Shown: in pieces, positions 26,990-37,580 of the stretch
Layout: the number at the start of each line of letters is the position of its first letter
How positions within the stretch are numbered: the stretch's first letter is position 1
Assembly: GCA_947454105.1 (NCBI GenBank)
Contig: CANGIP010000006.1
Coordinates: forward strand, 62,001 to 126,000
Length of the DNA stretch: 64,000 bases
DNA from: Actinomycetota bacterium
Lineage (GTDB): Bacteria > Actinomycetota > Acidimicrobiia > Acidimicrobiales > Ilumatobacteraceae
Direction of reading: 5' to 3'
Made by a program: the position numbers and the translations under genes
Notes under the pieces: model-generated
Told to the model about the DNA's origin: nothing
Database searches by the model: none
The model's input: only the letters and a program-made list of their open reading frames with translations

Positions 26990-29900
26990 ATGCCCAAGCG
27001 CACTGATATCCACTCAATTTTGATTATCGGTTCTGGTCCAATTGTGATCGGACAGGCGTGTGAGTTTGACTATTCAGGAACTCAAGCGTGTCGTGTTCTT
27101 AAAGAAGAGGGCTACCGCGTCATTTTGGCAAACTCGAATCCGGCCACGATCATGACCGACCCAGACTTTGCCGATCGCACCTACATCGAACCATTGACTT
27201 GGGAAGTCATCGCGAAAATTATTGAGCGCGAAAAACCCGATGCTGTTCTTCCGACTCTTGGTGGTCAGACCGGCCTCAACTTGGCAATGGCCTTGTATGA
27301 ACGTGGTCTTGTGGGTGTGCCAGGAACCCCTGAACTCATTGGTGCCAACGCTGAATCAATCTCGACTGCAGAAGATCGCGACAAGTTCAAAAAAGCCATG
27401 ATTGAAATTGGTCTCAAAGTTCCCGAGAGTGGCATCGCCCACACGATGGAGGATGCTCTTGAAGTCATCAAGACCATTGGTCTTCCAGCCATCATTCGCC
27501 CCGCTTACATCTTGGGTGGGCGAGGAACCGGCATCGCAAAAACTGCTGAAGAGTTTGAGCAGTTGGCAGCAAATGGTCTCGATGCCAGTCCAATTCGCGA
27601 AATTCTCATCGAGAAAAGTATTGCGGGTTGGAAAGAATACGAACTTGAAGTCATGCGCGATACCGCCGATAACTGCGTCATCATTTGTTCGATTGAAAAC
27701 TTTGATCCAATGGGCGTGCACACTGGTGACTCCATCACGGTTGCTCCTGCGCAAACACTGAGCGATGTTGAATACCAAATCATGCGTGATGCAGCCCTGG
27801 CTTGCATTCGTCGTGTTGGTGTTGAAACCGGTGGATCAAACGTGCAATTTGCGGTCAACCCGGCCAATGGTGATGTTGTTGTGATTGAAATGAACCCACG
27901 CGTTTCACGATCAAGTGCATTGGCGTCAAAGGCCACCGGTTTCCCGATCGCCAAGATCGCCGCGAAATTGGCCGTTGGTTACACGCTTGACGAAATTCCG
28001 AACGACATCACCAAGGCGACGCCGGCAAGTTTTGAGCCAACGATCGACTATGTCGTGACCAAGATTCCGCGCTGGGCCTTTGAAAAGCTCCCCGGAACCA
28101 GTGGCGTTCTCGGAACTCAAATGCAAAGTGTTGGAGAGGTGATGGCTATTGGCCGTACATTCCCCGAAAGTTTGCAGAAAGCTTTGCGGTCGCTCGAGCA
28201 AGGTCGATTAGGTCTCAATTGTGATCCTGCTGAAAAGCAACTTGCTGACATCTCAACTGACGAATTGATGCGCCTCGTTGACATTCCAACTCCTGATCGA
28301 ATCTTCATTATCGGCGAATTGCTGTTCCGAGGCATCTCGGTTGATGCAGTTCATGAAGCGTGCAAGGTCGATCCTTGGTTCTTGGATCAGATGTCAATCA
28401 TTATTGAAGAACGTGACGCCGTGAAAGGATCAAGTCCATCGGCGATGACCAAAGCCTCGTGGAAGCGCGTGAAGCGTGTTGGTTTCAGCGACGCGCAGTT
28501 GGCGTATCTCTGGGGTAGCACCGAATCAGAGGTGCGAGAAGCCCGCGAAGCCGCCGGCGTTATTCCTACATATAAAACAGTTGATACGTGTTCAGCTGAG
28601 TTTGCTGCACTTACGCCGTATCACTACTCAACGTACGAAGACGAAAATGAAGTTCGCGAATCCGATCGTCAACGAGTGATCATTTTGGGTTCTGGTCCCA
28701 ACCGCATCGGTCAAGGAATTGAGTTTGACTATTGCTGCGTTCACGCATCATTCGCGTTGCGTGATGCGGGCTTTGAAACAGTCATGGTGAACTGCAACCC
28801 GGAGACGGTTTCAACCGACTACGACACATCAGATCGTCTGTATTTTGAGCCGCTGACCAAAGAAGATGTGTTGAACGTGATTGCTGCCGAAACGGCAGCT
28901 GCCGGTGGGAAAAAGCCCAAAGTGATCGTTTCACTAGGTGGCCAAACGCCGCTCAAACTTTCTGGTCAGATACCAGTCGATCTCATTGCTGGTACATCAC
29001 CAGCGTCAATCGACCTTGCTGAGGACCGCGAGAAGTGGAATGAATTATGTGAGTCGCTCAGCATTCCGCAACCGCCAGGTGGAACAGCGGTCAATCTTGA
29101 GCAAGCCATGGCAATGGTTGATCGGGTGGGATTCCCGGTTCTAGTGCGCCCGAGTTATGTCTTGGGTGGTCGAGGAATGCAGATCGTGCATGATCGCGAT
29201 CATTTAGCTCGAGCCATGTCCGAACTCTCGGGGTACGGCAGTTTGGGCAAAGAGGGCGGGCTTTCGGCCGAACGTCCCGTCTTGATTGATCGTTTCCTTG
29301 AGGATGCAACAGAAGTCGATGTTGATGCGATTCGCGATCACACCGGAGAAGTGTTAATCGGTGGAGTTATGGAGCACGTCGAAGAAGCTGGCGTTCACTC
29401 TGGCGACTCGGCATGCGCTATTCCTCCGCAAACACTTCCCGCTTGGGTTGTTGAAGTCATCGAGTCGTACACGACAGCGATTGCGACTGCGCTTGACGTG
29501 CGTGGAATGATCAACGTGCAGTTTGCGGTCGCCGGAACCAATGTGTATGTGATTGAAGCGAACCCACGAGCAAGTCGTACGGTTCCGTTTGTTGCGAAGG
29601 CAACTGGTGTGCCGTTGGCCAAAGTAGCCACCCGCGTCATGCTCGGATCAACCTTGGCCGAATTGCGAACCGAAGGTTTGCTTACTCGATCGGTTTTGCT
29701 TGATTCACCAAACACCGTTGCGGTGAAAGAAGCAGTATTGCCATTCAGTCGATTCCCCGAAGTCGACACTGCACTCGGACCGGAAATGCGGTCAACCGGT
29801 GAAGTGATGGGTATTGACGTGACCTTTGGTCGAGCCTTCTACAAAGCTGAACTTGCCGCTGGCACGGTGTTGCCAACGAGTGGAACTGTTTTCTTGTCGC

Positions 29901-30283
29901 TCGCCGATGGAGATAAGCCTGCCGGAATTGTTGTGGCCAAACGACTACGTGCGCTCGGCTTTGGCATTGTTGCGACGCCTGGTACTGCGGATTACCTCAG
30001 TCGATTTGGTTACATGGTTGATGCAGTCGTCGGCAAAGTTAGTGAAGGTGCCAAGATCACTGCAGTCAATCTCATTGCTAGTGGCGAGATTTCCTTTGTC
30101 ATCAACACACCACAAGGTCGTGGTGGCCGAACTGACGGCGAAGCAATTCGTAAAGCAGCCAATGTTCACCGAGTGTGCTCTGTCACAACGGTTGAAGCTG
30201 CACTTGCCGCTGCGCAAGGAATGGCTGAACAACTTGATCAAGCGCTTGAAGTGAAGAGCCTGCAGGAATACCACGGAAGGTGA
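26990..30283 (+). CDS. carB: Carbamoyl-phosphate synthase large subunit
   Basis: CarB makes carbamoyl phosphate from bicarbonate, ammonia and two ATP. The 1097-residue protein shows the internal duplication of the family: two ATP-grasp halves, starting [20 protein letters not shown] and [19 protein letters not shown], each with a GGRG loop (YILGGRGTG and YVLGGRGMQ). A C-terminal MGS-like allosteric domain begins near residue 960. It starts one base after the carA stop. Confidence 0.99.
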   Translation: MPKRTDIHSILIIGSGPIVIGQACEFDYSGTQACRVLKEEGYRVILANSNPATIMTDPDFADRTYIEPLTWEVIAKIIEREKPDAVLPTLGGQTGLNLAMALYERGLVGVPGTPELIGANAESISTAEDRDKFKKAMIEIGLKVPESGIAHTMEDALEVIKTIGLPAIIRPAYILGGRGTGIAKTAEEFEQLAANGLDASPIREILIEKSIAGWKEYELEVMRDTADNCVIICSIENFDPMGVHTGDSITVAPAQTLSDVEYQIMRDAALACIRRVGVETGGSNVQFAVNPANGDVVVIEMNPRVSRSSALASKATGFPIAKIAAKLAVGYTLDEIPNDITKATPASFEPTIDYVVTKIPRWAFEKLPGTSGVLGTQMQSVGEVMAIGRTFPESLQKALRSLEQGRLGLNCDPAEKQLADISTDELMRLVDIPTPDRIFIIGELLFRGISVDAVHEACKVDPWFLDQMSIIIEERDAVKGSSPSAMTKASWKRVKRVGFSDAQLAYLWGSTESEVREAREAAGVIPTYKTVDTCSAEFAALTPYHYSTYEDENEVRESDRQRVIILGSGPNRIGQGIEFDYCCVHASFALRDAGFETVMVNCNPETVSTDYDTSDRLYFEPLTKEDVLNVIAAETAAAGGKKPKVIVSLGGQTPLKLSGQIPVDLIAGTSPASIDLAEDREKWNELCESLSIPQPPGGTAVNLEQAMAMVDRVGFPVLVRPSYVLGGRGMQIVHDRDHLARAMSELSGYGSLGKEGGLSAERPVLIDRFLEDATEVDVDAIRDHTGEVLIGGVMEHVEEAGVHSGDSACAIPPQTLPAWVVEVIESYTTAIATALDVRGMINVQFAVAGTNVYVIEANPRASRTVPFVAKATGVPLAKVATRVMLGSTLAELRTEGLLTRSVLLDSPNTVAVKEAVLPFSRFPEVDTALGPEMRSTGEVMGIDVTFGRAFYKAELAAGTVLPTSGTVFLSLADGDKPAGIVVAKRLRALGFGIVATPGTADYLSRFGYMVDAVVGKVSEGAKITAVNLIASGEISFVINTPQGRGGRTDGEAIRKAANVHRVCSVTTVEAALAAAQGMAEQLDQALEVKSLQEYHGR

Positions 30284-30293
30284 GAGCAAGATT

Positions 30294-31238
30294 GTGAATT
30301 CGCATGTACGGGTCGGTTCAGTTGAATTAGTGCATCCAGTCATGGCTGCATCTGGCACTGCAGGACACGGAGCCGAACTATCGGCATATGGAGCGCTTGA
30401 TTCAATTGGTGCAGTTGTTGTCAAGTCAATTGCCGCTACCGAATGGGCAGGTAATCCCGCTCCACGTGTGCATCCGATTGCTCAAGGCATGATTAATGCC
30501 GTCGGATTGCAAGGTTTAGGAGTTCAACATTGGATCGAACACGACTTGCCAGCAATGGCTGCGGTCAATGCGTCGGCGGTCGTCAGTATTTGGGGACGTT
30601 CGGTTGATGAATATCGTCAAGCCGCGCAACTCTTACACGACGGATTAGAGCGTTCACCACATCGCTCAACAGTGATTGCCGTTGAGGTCAATTTGTCATG
30701 TCCAAACATGCATGGCCACGGGATCTTTGCTCACGACATAGATTTGTCGGCTGAAGTGATGTCGGCATGTTCAGTTCTTGAATTTCCGTTATGGGCCAAA
30801 CTCAGTCCGAATACCGATCGAGTGATTGCGGTTGCACAAGCCGTGCACGAGGCCGGGGCCGAGGCAGTCACGTTGATCAATACAGTGGTCGGAATGGTGC
30901 TTGACCCTGAGTCGGGCCGACCGGCTCTTGGTAACGGTGGAGGCGGTATCTCGGGTCGAGCAATTCATCCGGTCGCTGTCCGTACGGTCTTTGATGTTCA
31001 CGCCGCCTTACCGACTCTGCCCATCGTCGGAGTTGGGGGAGTCACATCGGGTTGGGAAGCGGCCGAATTGATGCTGGCGGGCGCCAGTGCAATTCAAGTT
31101 GGCACGGCGACTTTTGCTGATCCGCGAGCCTGTTTCAAGATTGCGAGTGAACTCACGGCCTTGGCCCAAAGTCGCGGAGTATCTGACTTGATGACCTTGT
31201 CGGGGCTGGCTCATCGCGGGGGATTTGCTCAGTTGTAG
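30294..31238 (+). CDS. pyrD: Dihydroorotate dehydrogenase, class 1
   Basis: This FMN enzyme oxidises dihydroorotate to orotate. The 314-residue product has the class 1 active-site segment VEVNLSCPNM with its cysteine, AKLSPNTD for FMN contact, and the phosphate loop GVGGVTSGWEAAELMLAGAS. The cysteine rules out the Ser-type class 2 enzyme. It most resembles class 1B, which usually needs the iron-sulfur subunit PyrK, but no pyrK gene is present here. Start is GTG 30294. pyrF, which often follows, is absent. Confidence 0.9.
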   Translation: MNSHVRVGSVELVHPVMAASGTAGHGAELSAYGALDSIGAVVVKSIAATEWAGNPAPRVHPIAQGMINAVGLQGLGVQHWIEHDLPAMAAVNASAVVSIWGRSVDEYRQAAQLLHDGLERSPHRSTVIAVEVNLSCPNMHGHGIFAHDIDLSAEVMSACSVLEFPLWAKLSPNTDRVIAVAQAVHEAGAEAVTLINTVVGMVLDPESGRPALGNGGGGISGRAIHPVAVRTVFDVHAALPTLPIVGVGGVTSGWEAAELMLAGASAIQVGTATFADPRACFKIASELTALAQSRGVSDLMTLSGLAHRGGFAQL

Positions 31239-31296
31239 CGAGTCAAAATGTGCTGGTATCCACCTATTGAGCGCTTGTGATAGGTACGGTTTGCCC

Positions 31297-31608
31297 ATGG
31301 CTACTCCTCCGATACTCACACCAGAACAGCGTGCTGCAGCCCTCGCCAAGGCCGCCGAAGCTCGGACTGCGCGTGCCGCAATCAAGGTCGAGCTCAAACA
31401 GGGCACTTTGACAGTGGCCGCAGCTCTTGAGTCTGCTGACCCCAACGTAGGCAAATTGAAAGTCATTGCCATGCTGGAAAGCCTTCCCGGCCTCGGCAAA
31501 GTGAAAGCGCGTAAGATCATGGAGGAAGTTGGCATTGCTGACAACCGCAAGATCCAGGGTCTGGGCACGCAGCAGAAAAAAGCACTTCTCGAACACTTAG
31601 CCAAGTGA
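31297..31608 (+). CDS. mihF: Actinobacterial integration host factor (mIHF)
   Basis: This nucleoid protein binds and bends DNA and is specific to Actinobacteria. The 103-residue product begins at ATG 31297. It has a long N-terminal helix (LTPEQRAAALAKAAEARTAR) and a helix-two-turn-helix domain with LESLPGLGKVKARKIMEEVGI. The frame reads back to 31225 through the end of pyrD, but family members start near the MATPP segment. It is followed by gmk with an overlapping GTGA, the standard mihF-gmk-rpoZ order. This gene is a good taxonomic marker for the window. Confidence 0.96.
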   Translation: MATPPILTPEQRAAALAKAAEARTARAAIKVELKQGTLTVAAALESADPNVGKLKVIAMLESLPGLGKVKARKIMEEVGIADNRKIQGLGTQQKKALLEHLAK

Positions 31609-32198
31609 GCGAGCGGGCCGAACCGCCCGCCTCATCGTCGAGTGCAACTCCGTTGATCGTGATCGTCTCTGGTCCGGGCGGGGTCGGTAAGGGCACCATT
31701 GTTGATGCTTTGCTGCGTCGAGATTCCACTTTGCTGTTGAGTCGGTCATGGACCACTCGAGAACAGCGACCTGGCGAACATGATGAGGCGTACGTATTTA
31801 CGACGCGCGATGCTTTTGAAAAGCATCGCGAAAATAATGGCTTTTTAGAGTGGACCGAATTCTTGGGAAATTACTACGGCACTCCCGTGCCAGATTTGCG
31901 CGACGGTCGCGACATCGTTCTCGAAATCGAGGTTGATGGCGCCCAACAGGTCAAGGTTCGTCACCCCGAATCGGTCTTGATTTTCATTTTGCCGCCATCT
32001 CGCGACGAGCAACGTCGACGCCTGATCGGTCGGGGAGACCCGGATCATAAGGTCATTGAACGTCTACGCAAAGCCGAAGAAGAGGAGCCAGTTGGGCTGG
32101 CCCTGGCCGATTACTCATTTGTCAACGACGACCTCGATCACACCGTGACCGAATTGTTGAGTCTCATTGAGCGACTTCGCTCGCTTGCAGGGCGCTAA
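31605..32198 (+). CDS. gmk: Guanylate kinase
   Basis: Guanylate kinase phosphorylates GMP to GDP. The 197-residue protein has the P-loop SGPGGVGKGTIV, the GMP-binding RSWTTREQRPGEHDEAYVF, and the later LEIEVDGAQQVK and FILPPSRDEQRRRL. Start is GTG 31605, overlapping the mihF stop. The 72-base gap that follows contains a weak AACCC/GGGTT dyad (32199-32216). Confidence 0.96.
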   Translation: MSERAEPPASSSSATPLIVIVSGPGGVGKGTIVDALLRRDSTLLLSRSWTTREQRPGEHDEAYVFTTRDAFEKHRENNGFLEWTEFLGNYYGTPVPDLRDGRDIVLEIEVDGAQQVKVRHPESVLIFILPPSRDEQRRRLIGRGDPDHKVIERLRKAEEEEPVGLALADYSFVNDDLDHTVTELLSLIERLRSLAGR

Positions 32199-32270
32199 AA
32201 CCCTCAATTTCGGGTTAGGCTCAGGCGCTGAACTATTTGGCGTTAGCCCTCTCAAAGGACCAGATCTACT

Positions 32271-32663
32271 ATGGCCGCAACCAACGACTCCATGATGACC
32301 CCACAGCTTGAGGTCCTTCTCGGCAAGGTTGATTCAAAGTTCAGTTTGGTGACATTGGCGGCTAGCCGTGCCCGTGAGTTGCAGCAGTACTACGCCAAGA
32401 TGGGCTCAGTGAGCTCAAAGGTTGTTCCTCCGCAGGTTGCATCGTTGCGCAAGCCCCTCAGCATGGGCTTTGAAGAAATTGCCGCCGACAAGATTGTGCG
32501 CGTTTCTGCCGATGAAATGGCCGAACGTCGTGCCGCTGAAGAAGCAGCCCAAGCTGACGCCGCTGCTTTGTTCGCAAGTGCTCAAGAAGCATCAAGCGAA
32601 GCAGATGTCGTCGAAGTCATCAACGAAGACAGCGCATCAGACGCTGATTCCGGCGACGCCTGA
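32271..32663 (+). CDS. rpoZ: RNA polymerase omega subunit
   Basis: Omega helps assemble RNA polymerase around the beta-prime subunit. The 130-residue product has the core omega region (LLGKVDSKFSLVTLAASRAREL, shortened here to its recognisable part, then PLSMGFEEIAADKI). An acidic, Ala-rich C-terminal extension (about residues 90-130) has no clear role. AAAGGA lies before ATG 32271. The neighbours gmk and coaBC are the usual ones. Confidence 0.93.
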   Translation: MAATNDSMMTPQLEVLLGKVDSKFSLVTLAASRARELQQYYAKMGSVSSKVVPPQVASLRKPLSMGFEEIAADKIVRVSADEMAERRAAEEAAQADAAALFASAQEASSEADVVEVINEDSASDADSGDA

Positions 32664-32669
32664 TTGATT

Positions 32670-33866
32670 ATGGCCGATCTGGCCGGTAAGCGAATTGTTG
32701 TTGGTGTTTGTGGTGGTATTGCCGCGTACAAAGCCGTTGAAGTTATTCGTCGTTTAGTTGACGCAGGTGCGCATGTCGTTCCAGTGATGACAAAGGGCGC
32801 AGAACATTTCATTGGTCGCACCACATTGTCGGCATTGGCAAGCGAGCCTGTGCAAACCTCTCTTTGGGATGAGGCGTCGCCGATTCCGCACACAAAACTT
32901 GGTCAAGGTGCCGATTTAGTTCTGATTGCACCCGCAACCGCACGGTTGATTGGTGCATACGCCAATGGTTTATCGACCGACTTAATGACCAATGTGTTGA
33001 TCGCAACTCGCGCCCCAGTCATTGTGTGTCCGGCCATGCATACCGAAATGTGGGAGCACCCTGCGATTCAACAAAATGTCGCCACGCTCGCATCGCGCGG
33101 AGTTCATATCGTTGAGCCCGAAGCTGGACGACTTGCTGGTGGAGATTCAGGTAAGGGCCGTTTGGCCTCGGCCGATGCAATCATCGCTGCAGTTCATCAG
33201 GTGCTCGGACCCAAAGATCTTGCCGGTGTCAAAGTCATTGTGAGTGCTGGTGGAACTCGTGAACCGATTGATTCAGTGCGAGTCATCGCGAACCGTTCAA
33301 GTGGCAAACAGGGGTATGCCGTTGCCGCCGAAGCCGCTTCGCGGGGCGCCGACGTGACACTTATTTCAACGGTTGATCTGCCCGTGCCTGCAGGTGTGAA
33401 TGTGGTCAATGTTGAAACTGCAGCCCAGATGCAAGAGGCGATCGAGTCGGTGTGGTCGACAAACGATGTGATGGTCATGAGTGCTGCGGTGGCCGATTTC
33501 CGCCCAGTGGCATGTGCGACTGAAAAGATCAAAAAAGACGGCGGAATCCCGCAAATTATCCTCGAAGCAACACCCGATATTTTGGCTGGCTTGGGGGCCT
33601 TGAAACGTCCTGGTCAGGTACTCGTAGGCTTCGCCGCCGAGACATCAGACTTAGTGGCCAATGCTCAAAGCAAGCTTGAACGCAAGAATCTTGACCTGAT
33701 TGTGGCCAATGACGTCAGTCAGCCTGGTGTCGGTTTTGCCCATGACACCAATGCAGTCACCTTCTTGCGACCCAACCAGGCTCTAGAGTCTTTGTCGTTG
33801 ACTGACAAGCGGGCTGTGGCTCGGGCGTTACTCGACATCGTGGTGCAGATACGGGCTACTCAGTAA
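32670..33866 (+). CDS. coaBC: Bifunctional phosphopantothenoylcysteine decarboxylase/synthase CoaBC
   Basis: CoaBC makes two steps of coenzyme A synthesis: joining cysteine to phosphopantothenate (CoaB, C-terminal) and decarboxylating the product with FMN (CoaC, N-terminal). The 398-residue protein starts VGVCGGIAAYKAVEVIRR. It has the CoaC histidine region PHTKLGQGADLV, the substrate motif PAMHTEMW, and the CoaB part VSAGGTREPIDSVR with RSSGKQGYAVA. The frame allows TTG 32664; ATG 32670 is preferred. Confidence 0.97.
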   Translation: MADLAGKRIVVGVCGGIAAYKAVEVIRRLVDAGAHVVPVMTKGAEHFIGRTTLSALASEPVQTSLWDEASPIPHTKLGQGADLVLIAPATARLIGAYANGLSTDLMTNVLIATRAPVIVCPAMHTEMWEHPAIQQNVATLASRGVHIVEPEAGRLAGGDSGKGRLASADAIIAAVHQVLGPKDLAGVKVIVSAGGTREPIDSVRVIANRSSGKQGYAVAAEAASRGADVTLISTVDLPVPAGVNVVNVETAAQMQEAIESVWSTNDVMVMSAAVADFRPVACATEKIKKDGGIPQIILEATPDILAGLGALKRPGQVLVGFAAETSDLVANAQSKLERKNLDLIVANDVSQPGVGFAHDTNAVTFLRPNQALESLSLTDKRAVARALLDIVVQIRATQ

Positions 33867-33926
33867 CTGCGCTCGAAGTTTTATTGAACACACTTCTTTC
33901 ACCGAAAGAGATGACACGGAGCCATC

Positions 33927-35120
33927 ATGAGTCGTAATTGGACATTTACTTCTGAAAGCGTGACCGAAGGTCACCCCGACAAGGTCGCCGATCAGGTTTC
34001 TGACGCGGTACTTGACGCGATCCTTGCGCAAGACCCTCATGCACGCGTTGCGTGCGAAACTTTGGTGACGACCGGCTTGTGTTTGGTGTCAGGTGAAATC
34101 ACGACCGAGGCATATGTCGACATTGCTGAGACTGCTCGCGAAGTCATCAAGGGCATTGGTTACACCAATGCAGATTTTGGATTTGATGGCAAGACCTGTG
34201 GTGTGCTCGTTGCATTAGACGCACAGTCGCCCGACATCGCTCAAGGCGTGAACAAGAGTGAAGAAGTTCGTGCACGTACCGGAAGCGATGATCTCGATCT
34301 TCAAGGTGCCGGCGACCAAGGAATGATGTTTGGTTACGCATGTAACGAAACCGAAACTTTGATGCCGTTACCGATTCACTTGGCCCACCGTTTGGCTGAG
34401 CGTTTGGCATTGGTGCGCAAGTCAAGTCAGATTCCTTACCTTCGTCCCGACGGCAAGACTCAGGTGACTTTTGATTATGAAGATGGCAAGCCAGTCCGCT
34501 TGAAGACTGTTCTCATCTCAACTCAGCATGACGAAGGTATCGATCGCGACACCGTGATTCGCCCCGACCTCATCGAGCAAGTGATTCGCCCCATGATTCC
34601 GGCACAGTTTGCTAATGATGATTACTCCATCTTCATCAACCCAACGGGCAAGTTTGTTTTGGGTGGACCACATGCCGACACCGGTTTGACTGGTCGCAAG
34701 ATCATCGTTGACACCTACGGAGGTATGGGACGTCACGGTGGTGGCGCATTCAGCGGTAAGGATCCGAGCAAGGTTGACCGTTCGGCTGCCTATGCATCAC
34801 GTTGGGTAGCCAAGCATGTTGTTGCTTCTGGCGCAGCCGATCGTTGTGAAGTTCAAGTTGCATACGCAATTGGTATGGCTCACCCCGTCAGCATTTTGGT
34901 CGAAACCTTCGGAACTGAAAAGGTTGCTGTTGAGAAGATTGAAGCTGCTGTTCGTGCAACCTTTGACCTTCGTCCCGCCGCGATTGTTCGCGACTTGCAG
35001 TTGAAGCGTCCGATCTATCAGCAGACTGCTGCGTACGGTCACTTCGGCCGCGAGTTGGCAGATTTCGAATGGGAGAAGTTGTCACGCTTGTCCGAATTCT
35101 CCGCTGCGCTCGGTCGCTGA
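33927..35120 (+). CDS. metK: S-adenosylmethionine synthetase
   Basis: MetK makes S-adenosylmethionine from ATP and methionine. The 397-residue protein has the opening [16 protein letters not shown], the hexapeptide [12 protein letters not shown], and [19 protein letters not shown] near the C-terminus, all at family positions. ACGGAG lies nine bases before ATG 33927. The 60-base gap upstream has no room for a SAM riboswitch. Confidence 0.99.
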   Translation: MSRNWTFTSESVTEGHPDKVADQVSDAVLDAILAQDPHARVACETLVTTGLCLVSGEITTEAYVDIAETAREVIKGIGYTNADFGFDGKTCGVLVALDAQSPDIAQGVNKSEEVRARTGSDDLDLQGAGDQGMMFGYACNETETLMPLPIHLAHRLAERLALVRKSSQIPYLRPDGKTQVTFDYEDGKPVRLKTVLISTQHDEGIDRDTVIRPDLIEQVIRPMIPAQFANDDYSIFINPTGKFVLGGPHADTGLTGRKIIVDTYGGMGRHGGGAFSGKDPSKVDRSAAYASRWVAKHVVASGAADRCEVQVAYAIGMAHPVSILVETFGTEKVAVEKIEAAVRATFDLRPAAIVRDLQLKRPIYQQTAAYGHFGRELADFEWEKLSRLSEFSAALGR

Positions 35121-35154
35121 GTCCACACGTCGATACCTGTCGATTGTTAGTGAC

Positions 35155-36924
35155 ATGACGGCCGAAGCGGTCGTGCACGAACCAGTAGTAGCTGGTGTTG
35201 TTCCCGACCTCACTGGTCTTGATCGGGTCTTTGACTATGTCGTGCCGACCGAACTTGTTTCGGTCATTGAGATTGGTTCACGCGTCCGTGTTTCGCTGAA
35301 TGGTCGTCGCGTTGGTGGCTGGGTCGTTTCACTTGGTGCACCGTCACAAGGTGTGGCCGTCGACAAGTTGAAATCAATTGATAAGTCGAGCGGGATTGGG
35401 CCCGATGCCGAGATGCTCGATATTTGTCGTTGGGCTTCTGTTCGTTGGTGTGCATCTCGATTACGACCTTTTTTGGTGACTGCTTCGCCGAATACGGTGG
35501 TGACTCGCCCCGCACCGTTGCGTCGTACGAAAGTTTTGGCCGAACCAGTTTCGCCAGCTGCGACCAAACTGTTGGCCGACGGCGGTGGCGTATTGCGTTT
35601 GCCACCAAGCGCCGATCAAATGCCCGCTCTGTTGGCTGCTGCACGAGTTGGTCCCACATTGGTTGTGTGTGCATCGGTTGACTCGGCAAATGTCTTGGCT
35701 CATCGACTTCGTCGGGCTGGAATCTCAGTGGCATTAATGCCCGAAGAGTGGGCACTTGCACGAGGCGGAGTCGATGTTGTCATCGGTTCACGCGCTGCGG
35801 CGTTTGCCCCGTGTCCAGGTCTGAAAGCAGCAGTGCTTCTTGATGAACATGAAGAGTCGCTTCAAGAAGAACGTGCGCCAACCTGGCATGCGCGAGATGT
35901 GCTTGCCGAACGTTGCCGTCGCGCTGATGCTCCGTTACTTCTCGTTTCTCCATGCCCGAGTGTTGTCGGCATGTCGGGCCGTGCTTTGGTGGCGCCATCG
36001 CCCGATCGTGAGAAGGCTGCGTGGCCTCATGTAGAAGTCGTTGATCAAAGCGATCTCGAACCATGGAAGCGTTCGATGCTGTCATCTGAACTCATTGCCT
36101 ATTTGCGTCATGCTGATTTGCGCGTTGCCTGCGTTCTGAATACGAAGGGTCAGGCTCGTCTGTTGGCATGTCGCTCGTGTAACGCGCTCACGCGATGTGA
36201 AGTTTGCCAAGGTGCAATGGTCGAAGAAGTGCCAGGACGTCTTGATTGCGGAGCATGCGGTGCCACGCGCCCACGAATCTGTGGATCATGTGGATCGTCA
36301 GTATTGTCGCGTATTCGTCCAGGAGTCGCGCGTTTGCGTGACGAAATTGAAGCTGCGGCGCAACGCGATGTTTTAGCCGTCGTTGCTGGCAAAGAAAAAG
36401 AAGATTCTCTCGATGACACCAAGGCCGATGTATTTATTGGCACCGAGGCAGTACTGCATCGTGTACGACGGATTGATGTCGTGGCATTTTTGGACTTTGA
36501 TAGTGAACTACTCGCGCCGCGATATCGCGCGAGTGAACAAGCCTTTTCATTAGTGGCTCGTGCCGCTCGATTGGTTGGTGCTCGCGATCGTGGTGGACGA
36601 ATCATTCTGCAAACGTCAATGCCCGATCACGAAGTTGTGCGTGCTGCGGTTGCTGGTAATCCATCAATCGTGAGTAGTGCAGAAATTTCTCGCAGGCAAA
36701 TGCTTGGACTGCCACCTGCTTCAGCGATCGCCATTATTGAAGGCGACGGGGCCGATGAATTTGTGCTTGAACTCGCCAAATCTGCTGGAGTGAGTACTGC
36801 TGCGCATCGTGATAAATGGATGGTGCGAGCGGCTAACCACGAGCTCTTGACTCAAGCCTGCGCATCGACAGTGAGACCGGCCAATTCAAAAATCCGTATA
36901 GAGGTTGATCCGCCTCGCATCTAG
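35155..36924 (+). CDS. priA: PriA-like primosomal protein without helicase motifs
   Basis: PriA restarts stalled replication forks. The 589-residue protein keeps the N-terminal DNA-binding domain (VFDYVVP..., RVRVSLNGRRVGGWVV) and, at about residues 339-386, the cysteine array of the zinc-binding region (CRSCNALTRCEVC, DCGACG, CGSCGS). There is no Walker A GxxxxGKT: the region after RLPPSADQMPALLAA has nothing like it. The DEAH box position reads LLDEHEES. The protein is also shorter than active PriA. Helicase-dead PriA homologues are usual in Actinobacteria, where the protein probably acts as a loader or scaffold. Confidence 0.9.
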   Translation: MTAEAVVHEPVVAGVVPDLTGLDRVFDYVVPTELVSVIEIGSRVRVSLNGRRVGGWVVSLGAPSQGVAVDKLKSIDKSSGIGPDAEMLDICRWASVRWCASRLRPFLVTASPNTVVTRPAPLRRTKVLAEPVSPAATKLLADGGGVLRLPPSADQMPALLAAARVGPTLVVCASVDSANVLAHRLRRAGISVALMPEEWALARGGVDVVIGSRAAAFAPCPGLKAAVLLDEHEESLQEERAPTWHARDVLAERCRRADAPLLLVSPCPSVVGMSGRALVAPSPDREKAAWPHVEVVDQSDLEPWKRSMLSSELIAYLRHADLRVACVLNTKGQARLLACRSCNALTRCEVCQGAMVEEVPGRLDCGACGATRPRICGSCGSSVLSRIRPGVARLRDEIEAAAQRDVLAVVAGKEKEDSLDDTKADVFIGTEAVLHRVRRIDVVAFLDFDSELLAPRYRASEQAFSLVARAARLVGARDRGGRIILQTSMPDHEVVRAAVAGNPSIVSSAEISRRQMLGLPPASAIAIIEGDGADEFVLELAKSAGVSTAAHRDKWMVRAANHELLTQACASTVRPANSKIRIEVDPPRI

Positions 36925-36929
36925 CGGGT

Positions 36930-37559
36930 TCATTTCAAACGTTTGACGGTGAGGACGCGAAAACCTTGACGCGACGAAATTCTCTTCACGGTCCAACCAA
37001 GTTCAGTGAGCCACTTCGCAAGTGAATCACTACCGAGATTTTTGTTGACAACGAGCACTGCGTAGCCATCAGGTGACAAGCGAGCCAGCCAACGATTTAA
37101 GAGATCATGCAATTCTTGTTTGCCAACTTTGATGGGTGGATTACTCCAGATGACATCAAAGACCACATCGTCTGGAACTTCATCGGGTGCTGTAACCGTG
37201 ACGTTGGTGAGACCTAATGCTGAGGCGTTGTCACGTGTGAGTTGTCGGGCCCGTTCATTAACGTCAACGGCCCATACGGCACTTCCTGGTGAACGACGAG
37301 CCATTGTCATCGCAATCGGACCAGATCCGCATCCGAGGTCGAGCACGTTTCCTGCCGTCGGCAGTGCTGGTGCTTCCATCAATAAGACTTTGGTTCCCGA
37401 GTCAACTCGCCCGTGCGAAAAAACGCCAGTGTCGGTTTCAATACTGAAACTTCCGTCGGGCAGAGAGACATCAATGCGCTTGCGCGCTGAGGGAACCTCA
37501 GGGTCCTCATTGAAATAATGGGCGGGCGGAAGATTCGAAGGAGCATCAGGTACAGACAT
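36930..37559 (-). CDS. RsmC-like methyltransferase (small-domain MTase)
   Basis: The 209-residue protein is a class I SAM-dependent methyltransferase. The SAM site is VLDLGCGSGPIAM with the acidic end AVDVN, and the catalytic motif is SNPPI, typical of enzymes that methylate exocyclic amino groups of guanine. It resembles the C-terminal half of RsmC, which makes m2G1207 in 16S rRNA; the N-terminal half of RsmC is missing, as in many Gram-positive homologues. The start at 37559 is 21 bases from the divergent def gene. The end lies six bases from the priA stop. Confidence 0.87.
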   Translation of the reverse strand: MSVPDAPSNLPPAHYFNEDPEVPSARKRIDVSLPDGSFSIETDTGVFSHGRVDSGTKVLLMEAPALPTAGNVLDLGCGSGPIAMTMARRSPGSAVWAVDVNERARQLTRDNASALGLTNVTVTAPDEVPDDVVFDVIWSNPPIKVGKQELHDLLNRWLARLSPDGYAVLVVNKNLGSDSLAKWLTELGWTVKRISSRQGFRVLTVKRLK

Positions 37560-37580
37560 GTCATAGGTAGCCTGTCAGGT

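Noticed and set aside
32670-33866. CoaBC motif PAMHTEMW with His instead of the usual Asn (PxMNxxMW)
   Set aside because: I considered a lost active site, but from memory this His variant is common in actinobacterial CoaBC proteins, and the remaining motifs are intact.
33867-33926. Possible SAM riboswitch before metK
   Set aside because: The gap is only 60 bases and shows no conserved stems or terminator.
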